Below, piece after piece: positions 1-9,932 of a DNA stretch of 64,000 bases. Both the position numbers and the translations under genes were made by a program. This stretch comes from Arachnopeziza araneosa. Lineage: Eukaryota; Ascomycota; Leotiomycetes; Helotiales; Arachnopezizaceae. The notes under the pieces were generated by a model that saw nothing but the letters and a program-made list of their open reading frames with translations, was not told where the DNA came from and did not search any database. Every line of letters begins with the position of its first letter. Position 1 is the stretch's first letter. The stretch is taken from assembly GCA_003988855.1 (NCBI GenBank), contig QYAI01000081.1, forward strand, positions 1 to 64,000, in the 5' to 3' direction.

Positions 1-440
1 AAATACACCGTACTAAAGCAAAGAAGGTCGCAAACACAGGCGCATACTCAGCAGATACGCGCAAATTGTCAATATTACGCAAGTACATGCTTCGAAGCTA
101 TGAAGAATAGCGCTTGACGAATTGCTCCACCTAATTCTTACCTACAGGTCCACAGCGGATCTCCTCTACAAGATCCTTACTATATAGCTAGGAGGCATGC
201 CTCGGTCCAAAAGCTTATTAATATGGCTAATAAGAGTAGCTTCTTGCTGATTGGTAAGAGCTTGAACCGATTCAGAGACAGCTTCCTCTTTCGCATGTGT
301 TTTGCCCCGGGCGCGTCTGGAAACTGCTGTCGAGTCGCATTAAAAGGCTTTGGCGGCTGCAGAATAAGTTGTGTACTAGCCAGCGTTAAAAGCATCAACT
401 GCCATAGAAATTTTGGTGGATTTGGATGTTGTGGCCATTT
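1..440 (-). pseudogene. Relic of a pogo/Fot1-like (Tc1-mariner) transposase, N-terminal half
   Basis: Read on the minus strand from about 440 towards 1, the translation has the two N-terminal DNA-binding segments of fungal pogo/Fot1 transposases. First is a psq-like helix-turn-helix (around SMAVDAFNAG and TYSAAAKAF, then VSRRARG). After it comes a CENP-B-type HTH segment (around LVEEIRCGPVGKN, then LRSMYLRNIDNLRVSAEYAP). In-frame stops interrupt both: TAG after AFNAG, TAA after AAKAF, TAG after GPVGKN where the family usually has Trp, and TAG after KRYSS. A one-base frame change near 180 separates the halves. The stops fit C-to-T and G-to-A transitions of CAG/TGG-type codons, as expected from repeat-induced point mutation, though that cause is inferred. 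The DDE catalytic part would lie left of base 1 and is not visible. It cannot be functional as it stands. Confidence 0.75.
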
Positions 441-3266
441 TTAGAGCATTTGTTGTTCTGGGCCTGGCAAATAAACGCGTCGATTTTTGATGCGGCTTTA
501 CTGCGGGACCGGCTTTACTACGGGATCTCGGTTACCACTAGCTAGTGTGGCTAGTGTAGTGGGTGCCTGAGGCCACAACAATCAGAGAGAAATGTGAACC
601 AATTAGAACAAAATTCTCCATCTCAAGTTTTAAATTATAAGATATCAGAGTTCAAGCTCGAATTGCTTATTCCCTTGAGAGACTTTGAAGTTGATACTGT
701 TTGGCAAGTACCGTGTTTCAGTGTGCTTCGACTCGGAAAGAATTTTCTTAAGCACCGTGTAATTTTTTCTGACTTGATCCAGAAGTACTTCTGTGATCGC
801 TCATGATATTGGTGCATAATTTCATAGTAGCAAGTTCATGCCTAATATGAAACATCCAGAGCTAACTCCCAATCCTAACTACCTATCGCCAGTGTCGAGG
901 AGTAGAATCTCAGCGCCAGTGACTTCTACTAATGTACTCTATATTACACACGAGCAATTTCTAGCCGCACACTTCGGGCTGGCATCCATATAGTATTGGT
1001 ATTAACCCACGATTCGATAGTAGGACCCCAAAAAGGACCGACCAGCTGACATTCATCGAAGAAATTTTCAATCAAAGATATCTCAAGTCCCCCACATAAA
1101 CAGGTATGATATACTTCGTATCATTCCGAGAGACGCGCTCGGCGAAATGATTTAGGCCCCGGTGACACCTGCAGGCACCTGGTGGTAGTGGTGGCTAATC
1201 TAAGCCTCATGTCATTTCAGTCCATGTTCGAAGTTTGTTCGAGAAGCCCGGTATCAGACTCCTTTAGCCTTCGGAGTGCGTCCGAGATGAGATCAGCTCG
1301 TGGGATTTGATAACTGAATAAAATGAATATCATTCCGCTCCACATTTTGAGAGCTAGAAGAAATGAGAAATCTTCTCTTTGATCTTGCTAGAGAATATTA
1401 TAGAGTATATCTATGCATAACTCCTTTGATCATGAAACGAATTCATACGAGAAATCAAACTGATTCCTTCAAGAATGCCCTAACTGAAGGCGACATCGGA
1501 ATTATCCAATATGAATGGAAATATTGACTGGGTTCGGAAACTCCCATTAAGCAGGTAGAATCTGTTTGTCAAATATGGATGAAGATAAAACATAAACCAA
1601 ACCCGCGGTTCTAGGCGCTGAAAAGTCAGATTCGTGTGCCGCTTGACCAGGTACCTTGTACCTACCATTTGAGCAGCCAAGGACAGCTATCACGCATAAA
1701 GAGCACATAATTTGACATCTATAGTCTCCACCCTCACAAAGTACTTAATGTTTGAACAACTCACGACAAAAGTAGCGATAAGTATATCTGTAACAGTATT
1801 CTTATGGTTTCCCTCAACGGTTCTGAACTATCGTTTCAATAACAGTCGTTTCTATTGAGTATGACTCGTTCATGACAACCAGGAGCATATCTTACACCTT
1901 GTTATATTGTCCTTGCATCGGATTTTTGTTTATGCCATCCATAAAGTGCCAAGAGTCGAAGATAGAATAGGCTGTGAAGAAATTGTTGTCAAGCACCAAT
2001 AAGTCTTTAGGCGCGAGAACCGAGAATGGGATGAACAGCCTCATCTAAAGTATTTGGGCTTGGCATAGTGATTTCGTATCTGCTGGTAGATGTTCCATTG
2101 AAGTCTCGTGATTAACTTTCAGTTGTTGAATAATAGTCGCCGGAGAAAGACTAAACTTCGCGCGATGTTGCTGAAAATGGATGTGGATATTGCAATTGAA
2201 ACAGGTAGTTTGTGAATGACGAAGCTACTTCTAGATTGAAAAAGAGGCCGAGAGCCCTTGAGAGACCTGTCACCCAGGATGTGTTGCCAACAAATGAGAG
2301 GAAGAACTTTCAAGGTTGGGAGTATTCAGGCAGGACGTTAATTTAAGGGTAAACCCCGCCGGCAGATGGGGACATTTGTTATCCCGCACCGGGGCCCCGC
2401 AAAGATCCCCTATTCTGATGGAAGGCTATCAAGCGCACCAAAAAGAGCCTCGCAGACCTTAAAGTAGTATCGCTTTGCGCAGATCCTCGTCGATTAGAAC
2501 AAGTAGCTATCCAACTGTGCAAAAATGATCGGCTGCTCCCGAGGCTGTTGCACAAGAGCATCAGACTCTCATTCCGACAGAATCACTAAAAACTATCGCC
2601 AAATGAGACGAACCCTAAACATCTATCTGGATACTTCAGACCCGATAACAGTATTGATTCATCCCCAATCTCCACGCGACCCACAGAGTAGAAACCACGG
2701 CATGCAGACTTACTGGCCCACTGGAGCGCCGAAGCCCAACTCAGCAAGAGAAAAAGATCCTGTGGGCCTCTTGATAGTGCTAAGAACTTAGGTACAGTCC
2801 ATTAGGCTATTGTTCAGAGTAAGTACCTCTTACATCCATACCTAGCGCATAGATCCGAGAATGAAGCGACGGCAAGCCGATTGGTCTTTGCTCAATACTC
2901 GTCTATGCCCTCGTTCTTATGTTTTCCCGTGCGGCTCGCTCGCTCCGCCACATCTTTCTCCATCAGTGTTGTTTGCATTGGTCTGCAGAGACTGTGCGCT
3001 CTAACTGAGGACACGGCACATGAACAATCTGGGGAAATTCGAAAACTGCCTCGACTTCGACAAGCCATGGATCTAGGGCAAAAAGGAGTACCAATTCCAA
3101 TTTCGGCTACAAGCAGTTCTGCAGGCTCCTCCCCGCAATTCCGTGAACTAACGGTTCTGTGGAGAAGATGAAATGCCTTTGCCAGGCAGATCTCAGCATA
3201 TAAGAGTTCAGAAGGTCCCATCGAGATGTCCACTCACCACTCATCACAGCCACACATTCCTTCAAG
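441..3266. other. Gene-poor stretch between the transposase relic and the cellobiohydrolase
   Basis: No open reading frame here has recognisable motifs or a plausible spliced structure; the longest ATG frame is 2525-2790 (88 codons, no family resemblance). The first 150 bases (about 470-600) include near-repeated phrases (GCGGCTTTACTGCGGGA and CGGCTTTACTACGGGA) that could be the end of the transposon whose transposase relic lies to the left. A 10-bp perfect palindrome CGGGGCCCCG lies at 2390-2399 in a locally GC-rich patch. The last ~300 bases are the promoter of the GH7 gene. Confidence 0.6.
3131..3204 (+). promoter_or_regulatory. Core promoter elements of the cellobiohydrolase gene
   Basis: TATAAG at 3199-3204 lies 63 bases before the GH7 start codon, a usual TATA position for a highly expressed fungal cellulase. 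CCCCGC at 3131-3136 is, on the other strand, GCGGGG, which matches the SYGGRG consensus of the carbon-catabolite repressor CreA/CRE1. A single CreA match is weak evidence because the motif occurs often by chance, and no clear xylanase-regulator (GGCTAA) box was found. Confidence 0.4.
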
Positions 3267-4747
3267 ATGATCTCCTCAGTCTTTGCTCTCGCTTCCCTCA
3301 TCGTCGCTGCTACTGCGCAGCAGGCAGGAACTCTCACCACCGAGACTCATCCTGCTCTCACAGTCAGCAAATGTACTAGCAGTGGCTGCACGACATCTGC
3401 ACAGGCAATCGTCATCGACGCTAACTGGAGATGGCTGCACACTACTTCTGGCTATACCAACTGCTACACTGGTAACACCTGGAACGCTACCATCTGTCCT
3501 GATGGGGTGAAGTGTGCTGCCAACTGCGCTTTGGATGGAGCTGATTACCCTGGAACCTACGGCATTACCACCACTGGCAACGCCCTTAAGCTTAACTTCG
3601 TTACCAAGGGTACTAACACCAATATCGGTTCGCGTACATATTTGATGGCTGCCGGAAGCACCACCAAGTATCAGATGTTCCAACTCTTGGGCCAAGAGTT
3701 TACATTCGATGTGGATGTTTCCAACCTTCCCTGCGGTCTTAATGGCGCTCTGTACTTCTCTGAGATGGACGAGGATGGAGGCATGAGTCGATTTTCCACA
3801 AACAAGGCTGGTGCTAAATACGGAACTGGATACTGCGATGCCCAATGTCCTCAGGATGTGAAGTTCATCAATGGAGTAGTAAGTCTTACCTCTCTTGTAT
3901 TTTAGCAATAAATCATGGGTCTAATTTTCTCATAGGCAAATTCTGTTGGATGGAATGCATCTGCTAATGATCAAAATGCCGGACTTGGCCAGTATGGTAC
4001 TTGCTGTAACGAGATGGATATTTGGGAGGCGAATATTGTCTCAGCCGCCTATACTCCGTAAGTTTCAATTTCTGCCAACGGATTTCGCGCCTTACTTATA
4101 TGCCTTCCAGTCACCCTTGCTCAGTCACCCAGCAGACTCGCTGCAGCGGAGCTGACTGCGGTGTCAACGCAAGATACTCTTCTCTCTGCGATGCTGATGG
4201 TTGCGATTTCAACTCTTACCGCATGGGCGACACTAGCTTCTACGGAGCTGGTAAGACTGTTGACACTAGCAAGAAGTTCACCGTTGTCACTCAGTTCATT
4301 ACCAACGATGGTACTACTAGCGGTACCTTGAGTGAGATTAAGCGATACTATGTCCAGAACGGCGTCGTCATTCCTAACTCCCAGTCTACCGCTGGTGGTG
4401 TTACCGGTAACTCTATTACCGATTCTTGGTGTGCATCACAAAAGACGGCCTTTGGTGATCAAAACGTGTTTGCAACCAAGGGAGGGTTGGCCACTATGGG
4501 AGCTTCTCTTAAGAAGGGAATGGTTCTCGTCATGTCTGTCTGGGATGATCATACCGCAAACATGCTTTGGCTTGATGCTCCATATCCAGCTACCAAGGAC
4601 GCTTCTACCGCTGGTGTCTCTCGTGGAACGTGCGATCCAAGCTCTGGTGCTCCGGCCACAGTTGAGTCCCAATCTGCTAGCGCTTCAGTCACCTACTCCA
4701 ATATCAAGTGGGGTCCCATCAACTCTACCTTCGCTGCTGGTAGCTAA
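3267..4747 (+). CDS. GH7 cellobiohydrolase, secreted, without cellulose-binding module
   Basis: Reducing-end exo-cellulase (cellobiohydrolase I type) that releases cellobiose from cellulose outside the cell. Three exons: 3267-3878, 3936-4057 and 4111-4747, with GTAAGT donors, give 456 residues. Residues 1-17 are a signal peptide ending at ATA before QQAG, so the mature N-terminus is Gln, which GH7 enzymes usually cyclise. The GH7 catalytic signature EMDIWE spans residues 229-234; by family precedent Glu229 is the nucleophile, Asp231 assists and Glu234 is the acid/base. The C-terminal stretch with MVLVMSVWDDH, MLWLDAPYP, RGTCDPSSG and NIKWGPINSTF is the cellobiohydrolase rather than the endoglucanase pattern. 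The protein stops right after the catalytic core: there is no Ser/Thr linker and no CBM1. The antisense frame over exon 1 is a shadow. Confidence 0.96.
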
Positions 4748-5374
4748 ATCTGACACCTGATCGACCGTCTTAATGATTGCTAGATTCAAAGGCATGAGTT
4801 CTTGTAGATAGAAAGTATAAGGCTTTGGCGAGTACATAGATCCAAGGGGCATTTTCTTCTTTGTACGTAGTTTTGGGAGCTTGAACAAATAAGAAGTTTT
4901 TACACATCATATATACGAGTCCGAACGACTTTGATGAGAGCAAAGATCAATATTTCTTAGTCGCAATAAGGATGTAACTTGATAGGTCCATTTTTGAAGC
5001 TACGTGAGCCTTGAATGGAAACAGAACAGATCGCCAAATTACAGGATAGGAGAAAATGATTTGAACGATTTAAGGAGTATTTAAAGAGAAGAAGAGTAGG
5101 CTGACGACAACACGGGAGAGACGGCATGGAGGAAAGCACTGGGGTATCCACAGGAGAAATTAGCCCCTGTACACATCACGTGAATCAAGCACTTTTCCTA
5201 GATTGAGGGAACCTGACAAGCACAAGACCAACTTTTAGGTCCATACCCTCGCTTTGGAAAGAGAAGCCTCTAGCTGCCTAAAACCTGGCGGTACGACATA
5301 GAATAGAACTAGGTGGAACGTCAAAGACCGTCTAGCCTTTCTGCGACAATTCCTTAATCGATCTCGAGCTGATT
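4748..5374. other. Convergent intergenic region after the cellobiohydrolase
   Basis: Region between the ends of a plus-strand and a minus-strand gene, so it should contain both 3' untranslated regions and terminators. Only short frames without motifs are present. Confidence 0.6.
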
Positions 5375-6144
5375 TCACTCCTCACCAGTCTCATTGTTCA
5401 ACGAGTTGACAAATTCCATGTAGCCGGTGCTGGCCTCACCTTCCATAACAGTTTTCACCAACTCATCAAACGTGATTTGATGCAAAAATCGTGCTTCTGC
5501 CCAAACCTCCAACTTCCTCTTTTCAAAATCGATGAAGTAGGCCCATTCGCAGAAGAGTCCGTCGTTAAGAAAATCCACTTTGAAAGTCATTCCGGGCTCG
5601 TTCAAAACGAGTTAGGAGAGGCTGGGGGGAAATAATCATACCTGCTTCAGTTAGGTGTTTAAGTCTACCTTGTTGAATCTCAGGAAGCGCTGCTGCTCCT
5701 TGAACCTTATGCAGAAGACAGTACCAATCATCTTTGGTCTGTCCAGACACTTCTAAGTTGACATATCCCAATTGGGTGTAGTACTCTTGGATTTCGACGC
5801 TTGGGCTTGTTGTCTTATCAACCCACTACTTCAGAGTCAGTATGACATAAATGGAAAAGAGGAGATACTGATACCTCAATTTTTCTGACCATTTCGATCA
5901 TGGCATCCCATTCTTCCGGCTTGAGACTGCGGATGAAGTCTACGATCTTCTGACCCAAATATCCTGGGTATGAATCGAAATGGTTATAGACTCCGTGCTT
6001 CTTGCCTCGGATGATGAAACTACAAGAGAATCAGTACACTAAATAGCTCAAATTTATCACGAAATTCGTTCCGGAGCTCTAATAGGGAAACCAGGTAATT
6101 TCATTGTAGAATAAGCCTTACCCCAACAGGCCACGAGTACCCAT
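5375..6144 (-). CDS. Conserved fungal protein of unknown function (MGTRG family)
   Basis: Four exons (6144-6122, 6019-5875, 5825-5642, 5577-5375) give 184 residues. The first exon is only 23 nt and encodes MGTRGLLG. The start is chosen because the family of single-domain fungal proteins I recognise begins with MGTRG followed by a short strand and a segment like KKHGVYNHFDSYPG, which is present here after the first splice. All exon joints keep frame and have GT-AG ends. There is no signal peptide and no membrane segment; the C-terminal half is acidic, with alternating hydrophobic and aromatic positions (FCEWAYFIDFEKRKLEVW), suggesting a compact alpha/beta cytosolic protein. The family is widespread in Pezizomycotina and often multicopy, but I know of no assigned biochemical function. 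Confidence 0.85.
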
Positions 6145-6491
6145 GGTTGCAATGTATTTGTTAGTGATGATAATGGTGATGAGTTGAGGTTTGAGGAATA
6201 CCGAGGTCTATGTCAACAAAGTTTGCGCGAAGCCAAGACTTATATTCACCTCCAAGCGTTCGTTACACGAGAAAACGTGACAATTTAGGCAGTTGAACCG
6301 TTAGATCTATTGTGTTGTGACTCACGCTGTGTAGGTAAAGAGTCGACAAACAGCAGGAAGGCATCGGATATGAGAACGGCGTGCAGCGCTGAATTATCAG
6401 GCACCAGTCTCCGTTTGCAATGCGTCGAAAAGAGAAATACTTCGATCAAATGATTTCATTATTTTAAATAACTATGCTATATTCACTGCCA

Positions 6492-7355
6492 TTAAATACC
6501 ATTCCTTTCCAAGAAATTCAGGAGGAGCGAAGCAATTTCCTCCGTATTCGTTTCAACCGCAAAATGCCCCGCATCCAGAAAGCGCACCTCTGCATTTGGT
6601 AAATCCTTTTTGAAACCCTCTGCGCCTGCCGGTACAAAAACCTCGTCGTTCTTCCCCCATGCAGCTAATAGAGGGATTTGAGATTTCCTGAAATACTCGT
6701 GCCATTGTGGATAAGCCTTCACGTTATTCTGATAATCGTAAAAGAGGTCAAGCTGAATATCCGCATTTCCTGGTCGGGAAAATAACGCAAAATCCAGATA
6801 AGGAGCCTCCGGGGCAACACTTCTCTTTGACCCATTTTCATACTGCCATTTTGTAGTTTCCAAAGTAAGAGCAGTGCTTCTGATGTATTCGCGGTCTTCA
6901 TTGCTGCCGCTTTTCCAGTATTTCTCTAAAGGAGCCCAGAAGTCTTTTCCCAACCCCTCGTCGTAGGCATTTCCATTTTGACTAAATATTGCTTGTACCG
7001 AGTTTGGACGATGAAGAGCGAGACGGAAGCCTGTTGGTGCTCCGTAATCAAATACGTAGACAGAGAACTTCTTAATCTTCAGAGCGTCAAGGAAGGCTTC
7101 GATACTTGTAGCTATATTGTCGAATGTGTACTGATATTTCCGACTCTCTGCGACTTCGGTGAAGCCAAATCCGGGAAGATCTGGTGCTACTATTCTATAT
7201 TTTTTACTAAGTAGGGGGATTAAGTTCCGGTATTGATGCGAGGAACTTGGAAAGCCGTGTAGGAGGAGAATTACTGGCGCATCTTTCGAACCTGCCTCAC
7301 GGTAGAATATGTTGAGACCATCGGCTGCGACGTAGTTGAAGCTGGTGGTGGACAT
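6492..7355 (-). CDS. Epoxide hydrolase / haloalkane-dehalogenase-like alpha/beta hydrolase
   Basis: Intronless gene for 287 residues. It has the alpha/beta-hydrolase order of the epoxide hydrolase-dehalogenase branch: HGFPSSS at 33-39 (oxyanion loop), DLPGFGF at 59-65, an aspartate nucleophile in the elbow at Asp103 (FDYGAPTG), Asp237 in WGKNDEVFVP as the acid and His264 in DAGHFAVE as the base. An Asp rather than Ser nucleophile argues for hydrolysis of epoxides or carbon-halogen bonds through an alkyl-enzyme ester, not for an esterase. There is no signal peptide, so it is probably cytosolic. It follows a P450 on the same strand with 576 bases between, so the two may act in one oxidation-hydrolysis route. 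A TATA-like run lies about 100 bases upstream. Confidence 0.9.
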   Translation of the reverse strand: MSTTSFNYVAADGLNIFYREAGSKDAPVILLLHGFPSSSHQYRNLIPLLSKKYRIVAPDLPGFGFTEVAESRKYQYTFDNIATSIEAFLDALKIKKFSVYVFDYGAPTGFRLALHRPNSVQAIFSQNGNAYDEGLGKDFWAPLEKYWKSGSNEDREYIRSTALTLETTKWQYENGSKRSVAPEAPYLDFALFSRPGNADIQLDLFYDYQNNVKAYPQWHEYFRKSQIPLLAAWGKNDEVFVPAGAEGFKKDLPNAEVRFLDAGHFAVETNTEEIASLLLNFLERNGI

Positions 7356-7456
7356 TTTGAAAATTTGATTTGTCGAATGCTTGAAATAAGTGAGTAATTA
7401 GTGCGATGCGTCTGGAGTGAAGAATGTTGTTGCTAGCTCAGTTCCTCGACATATAC

Positions 7457-7465
7457 TATATATAC
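7457..7465 (-). promoter_or_regulatory. TATA-like element upstream of the alpha/beta hydrolase
   Basis: On the minus strand this reads GTATATATAG, about 100 bases before the hydrolase start codon at 7355. Position and sequence suit a TATA box; nothing else in the 576-base interval between the hydrolase and the P450 stop codon stands out. Confidence 0.35.
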
Positions 7466-7931
7466 GGAAATGGCATTCCACCTCCGCGGAAATCTTCTAA
7501 TGTGTCTCTGTAAGCAAACATGAAATTCTAATATATATAATTTGTAATCAAATGTGCATGAGGTGCAGCTCAACACTTGTTGTTTCACAAGATTATTCCA
7601 GTGCGGTGACGTTGGTGTAAGATGTGGTCGTGTTTGTCAGCAGCTAGGGTCCTGGGCAGGTGGGTATCTTCTTGTCCAACAGAAAGTTTGACAAGAAGCC
7701 TAAGTGGTAAAATGATTCCTCAAATACCTTGCAGTCTTGCATGAAGCTTAGGCATGGAACCGCTACGATTAGGGTGCTCAGAACTGAGCTTTGGGTGAAG
7801 GTCGCCGACAATTGTATAAGCAACTGATCCAATGATCGTAGGCAAGTACTCGAGTTTCTCCAATTTCCTAATGCAAGAGACTTATTTTGAGTTTTTGGTG
7901 CATTGCAGGTCAATCACTGAAATCCTTCGAT

Positions 7932-9744
7932 TCAGCGACAATATGGTTGTATATGACAAGGCAAACCTCCCTCCATGGGCAGAGTAAGACTATTCTTGCT
8001 TATCCTCTCCTTCGCACCTACAAGTTTGAAATCAAACTTTATGATAAGTGTTGCAATAACCTGAACTGCCACTAATTCAGCCATTCTCTTTCCCAGACAG
8101 GTCCGCGGACCGCCATTAAAAACTGGGAATTCATAGGCCGTCTTTGAAACAAATACGCCATTCTCAAGCCACCTGCTCGGTTTGAATTCCTCTGAGTCAT
8201 CGCCCCAGATCAACTTGGATCTATTCATAGCCCAAGTACACCAAACAAGGATAGAAAGATTTGGAAGGAAGGTTCCATCTGGCAAAGTTGTGTCTTTTTC
8301 GCATTGTTTTATTTCAAAGGGTACAGGAGGATACAATCGTAATGTTTCATAGAAAACCGCGGTTACGTATGGCAGAGAACTGGGAAGAAACATAGAGGTA
8401 ACGAGTCTTCCAGCAGATTCGGAAGAGTCTCTTTTCCGTGCTTGTTCAACTGCCTGAAAGACTTCGTCTCGAGCCGCGTTCATCTGGGGCGGGTATCTCA
8501 TCAAGAGATAAAATGTCCAAGTAAGAGCTTGTCCGGTGGTGTCTCGTCCTAAAAGAAGTTAGTTTCTGAGCACCATTTTGGGTATTATAAGAACAACCAG
8601 CTGAGAGGTAATTTAGCGCAGCGTCAGCCACCATTTGCTCATCGTCAATAGAGTCGAGGAGTGAGTTGATCAAGCTCCCAGATATTGATTCTAAAGTAGA
8701 GCTTGATGCTTTGTCGCTGGCTATCTCTCTCTCTCGGACAGCCCTCTCCACCAAATTTTCCCCAAATTTCTTCACGATTTGAACGGAAGTCCTGAATTGA
8801 CTGCCGAAAAATATCTCTGTTAACGGCCAGAGAGGGTTTTGAAATCGTTCCCCTGTTGCACCAGAAGCGAAATCAAAAGCCCTTGAAAATGGGTCTTTGT
8901 TGTGAATATCCATCTAACTCCAGTCAGCTAAAATTACAAATGATTTAAAGGGCTCCATCGGTTTCAACTAGTCTTTCTTACATTGTATGCCATCCTTCCC
9001 ATCAATTGAGTGGTGAGTTCATGAAACACCTCCTCTAAATCAAGTGACTTTTCCACATCATACTTTTGAAGTAACTCAATAGTTTGATCAAGATACTTTG
9101 GGAGGGCTATATCGGTCAAAATTTTGAGATTGGCATTGCTCAAAAAATTAAGACCAGCTTTCCTCTGCACCTTCCAAAGATCACCATCAGAATTGATTAT
9201 ACCATTACCTGGAGCTATGAGTAGAATCAAACTAGAAGAGCTGTGAAAACTCACCGAAAAGATCCCATGATCTTCTCTTGAAAAAGTCTCCCTTGGCAAA
9301 AATGCCCTCGTTCTTGAGAACATACTCAAGGTTTTTGGGATCATTGATCACCACTCCAGGGGGCAGTGAAGGTACAGATATTTCAAATGTTTCAAACCCA
9401 AATTGTCGTTCACGTTTCACGAACCAGGAAAACAATTTGTGACGGGCCTGGAGGAAAATGATGCCATTTCCAATGATAGGGAGTGTTTTTGGGGGGCGTC
9501 TATACATCATTAAGACAGAACTTGATACACAACACAAAATGGGAATAACATGAAGCATATTTGCATCACACATATTTCATACAGATGTCAACATAGTTGG
9601 AAACTTAGCCCATAGTTGGTGACCAAGCTCTGAAAAAACTTACTTCAATGGTTGGCCGTGGCGCCTGATCTTTGGACCTGAGATTGAGTAATAAGCTGCA
9701 AGAAAGAGAAGTAAACCAGTCAACAGAACCGTTACAGCATGCAT
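7932..9744 (-). CDS. Cytochrome P450, CYP86-clan-like (fatty acid/alkane hydroxylase type)
   Basis: Five exons (9744-9644, 9499-9255, 9214-8982, 8913-8598, 8548-7932) give 503 residues. A membrane anchor (residues about 3-20) precedes the basic-proline hinge IRRHGQPLKRPPKTLPIIGNG. Later come the WKVQRKAG C-helix, the I-helix AGRDTTGQALTW, which is formed exactly across the intron 4 junction, the ExxR motif ETLRLYPPVP near residue 364, and the heme loop FNGGPRTCLGKRMA with the cysteine ligand near residue 449. The FNGGPRxCLGK loop and the general pattern resemble omega-hydroxylases of the CYP86/CYP52 clan; the substrate is not predictable. Intron 4 has a GTTGTT donor, which is weak but is required by the I-helix. 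It is divergent from the gene at 9933, with 188 bases between start codons. Confidence 0.92.
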
Positions 9745-9932
9745 ATCGTGGTTTGTAGAAGAGTGAAGTGAGGAGGTGAGGAAGTACTTATCCTAACTAA
9801 AGCTTACACGATCACGAGTACGAGACCCTAGCCTTGTTTCAAGCTTCCCAGCCCTGCGACGACAACAGTGTCTCTATAAATTCCCCGCCAACAATTTCTT
9901 CTTTTTGTATTATTTTACTCACAGGCTATACA

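Noticed and set aside
3276..3908. 210-codon open frame antisense to the first exon of the cellobiohydrolase
   Set aside because: It is a codon-bias shadow of a strongly biased GH7 exon; it has no motifs and ends where the exon ends.
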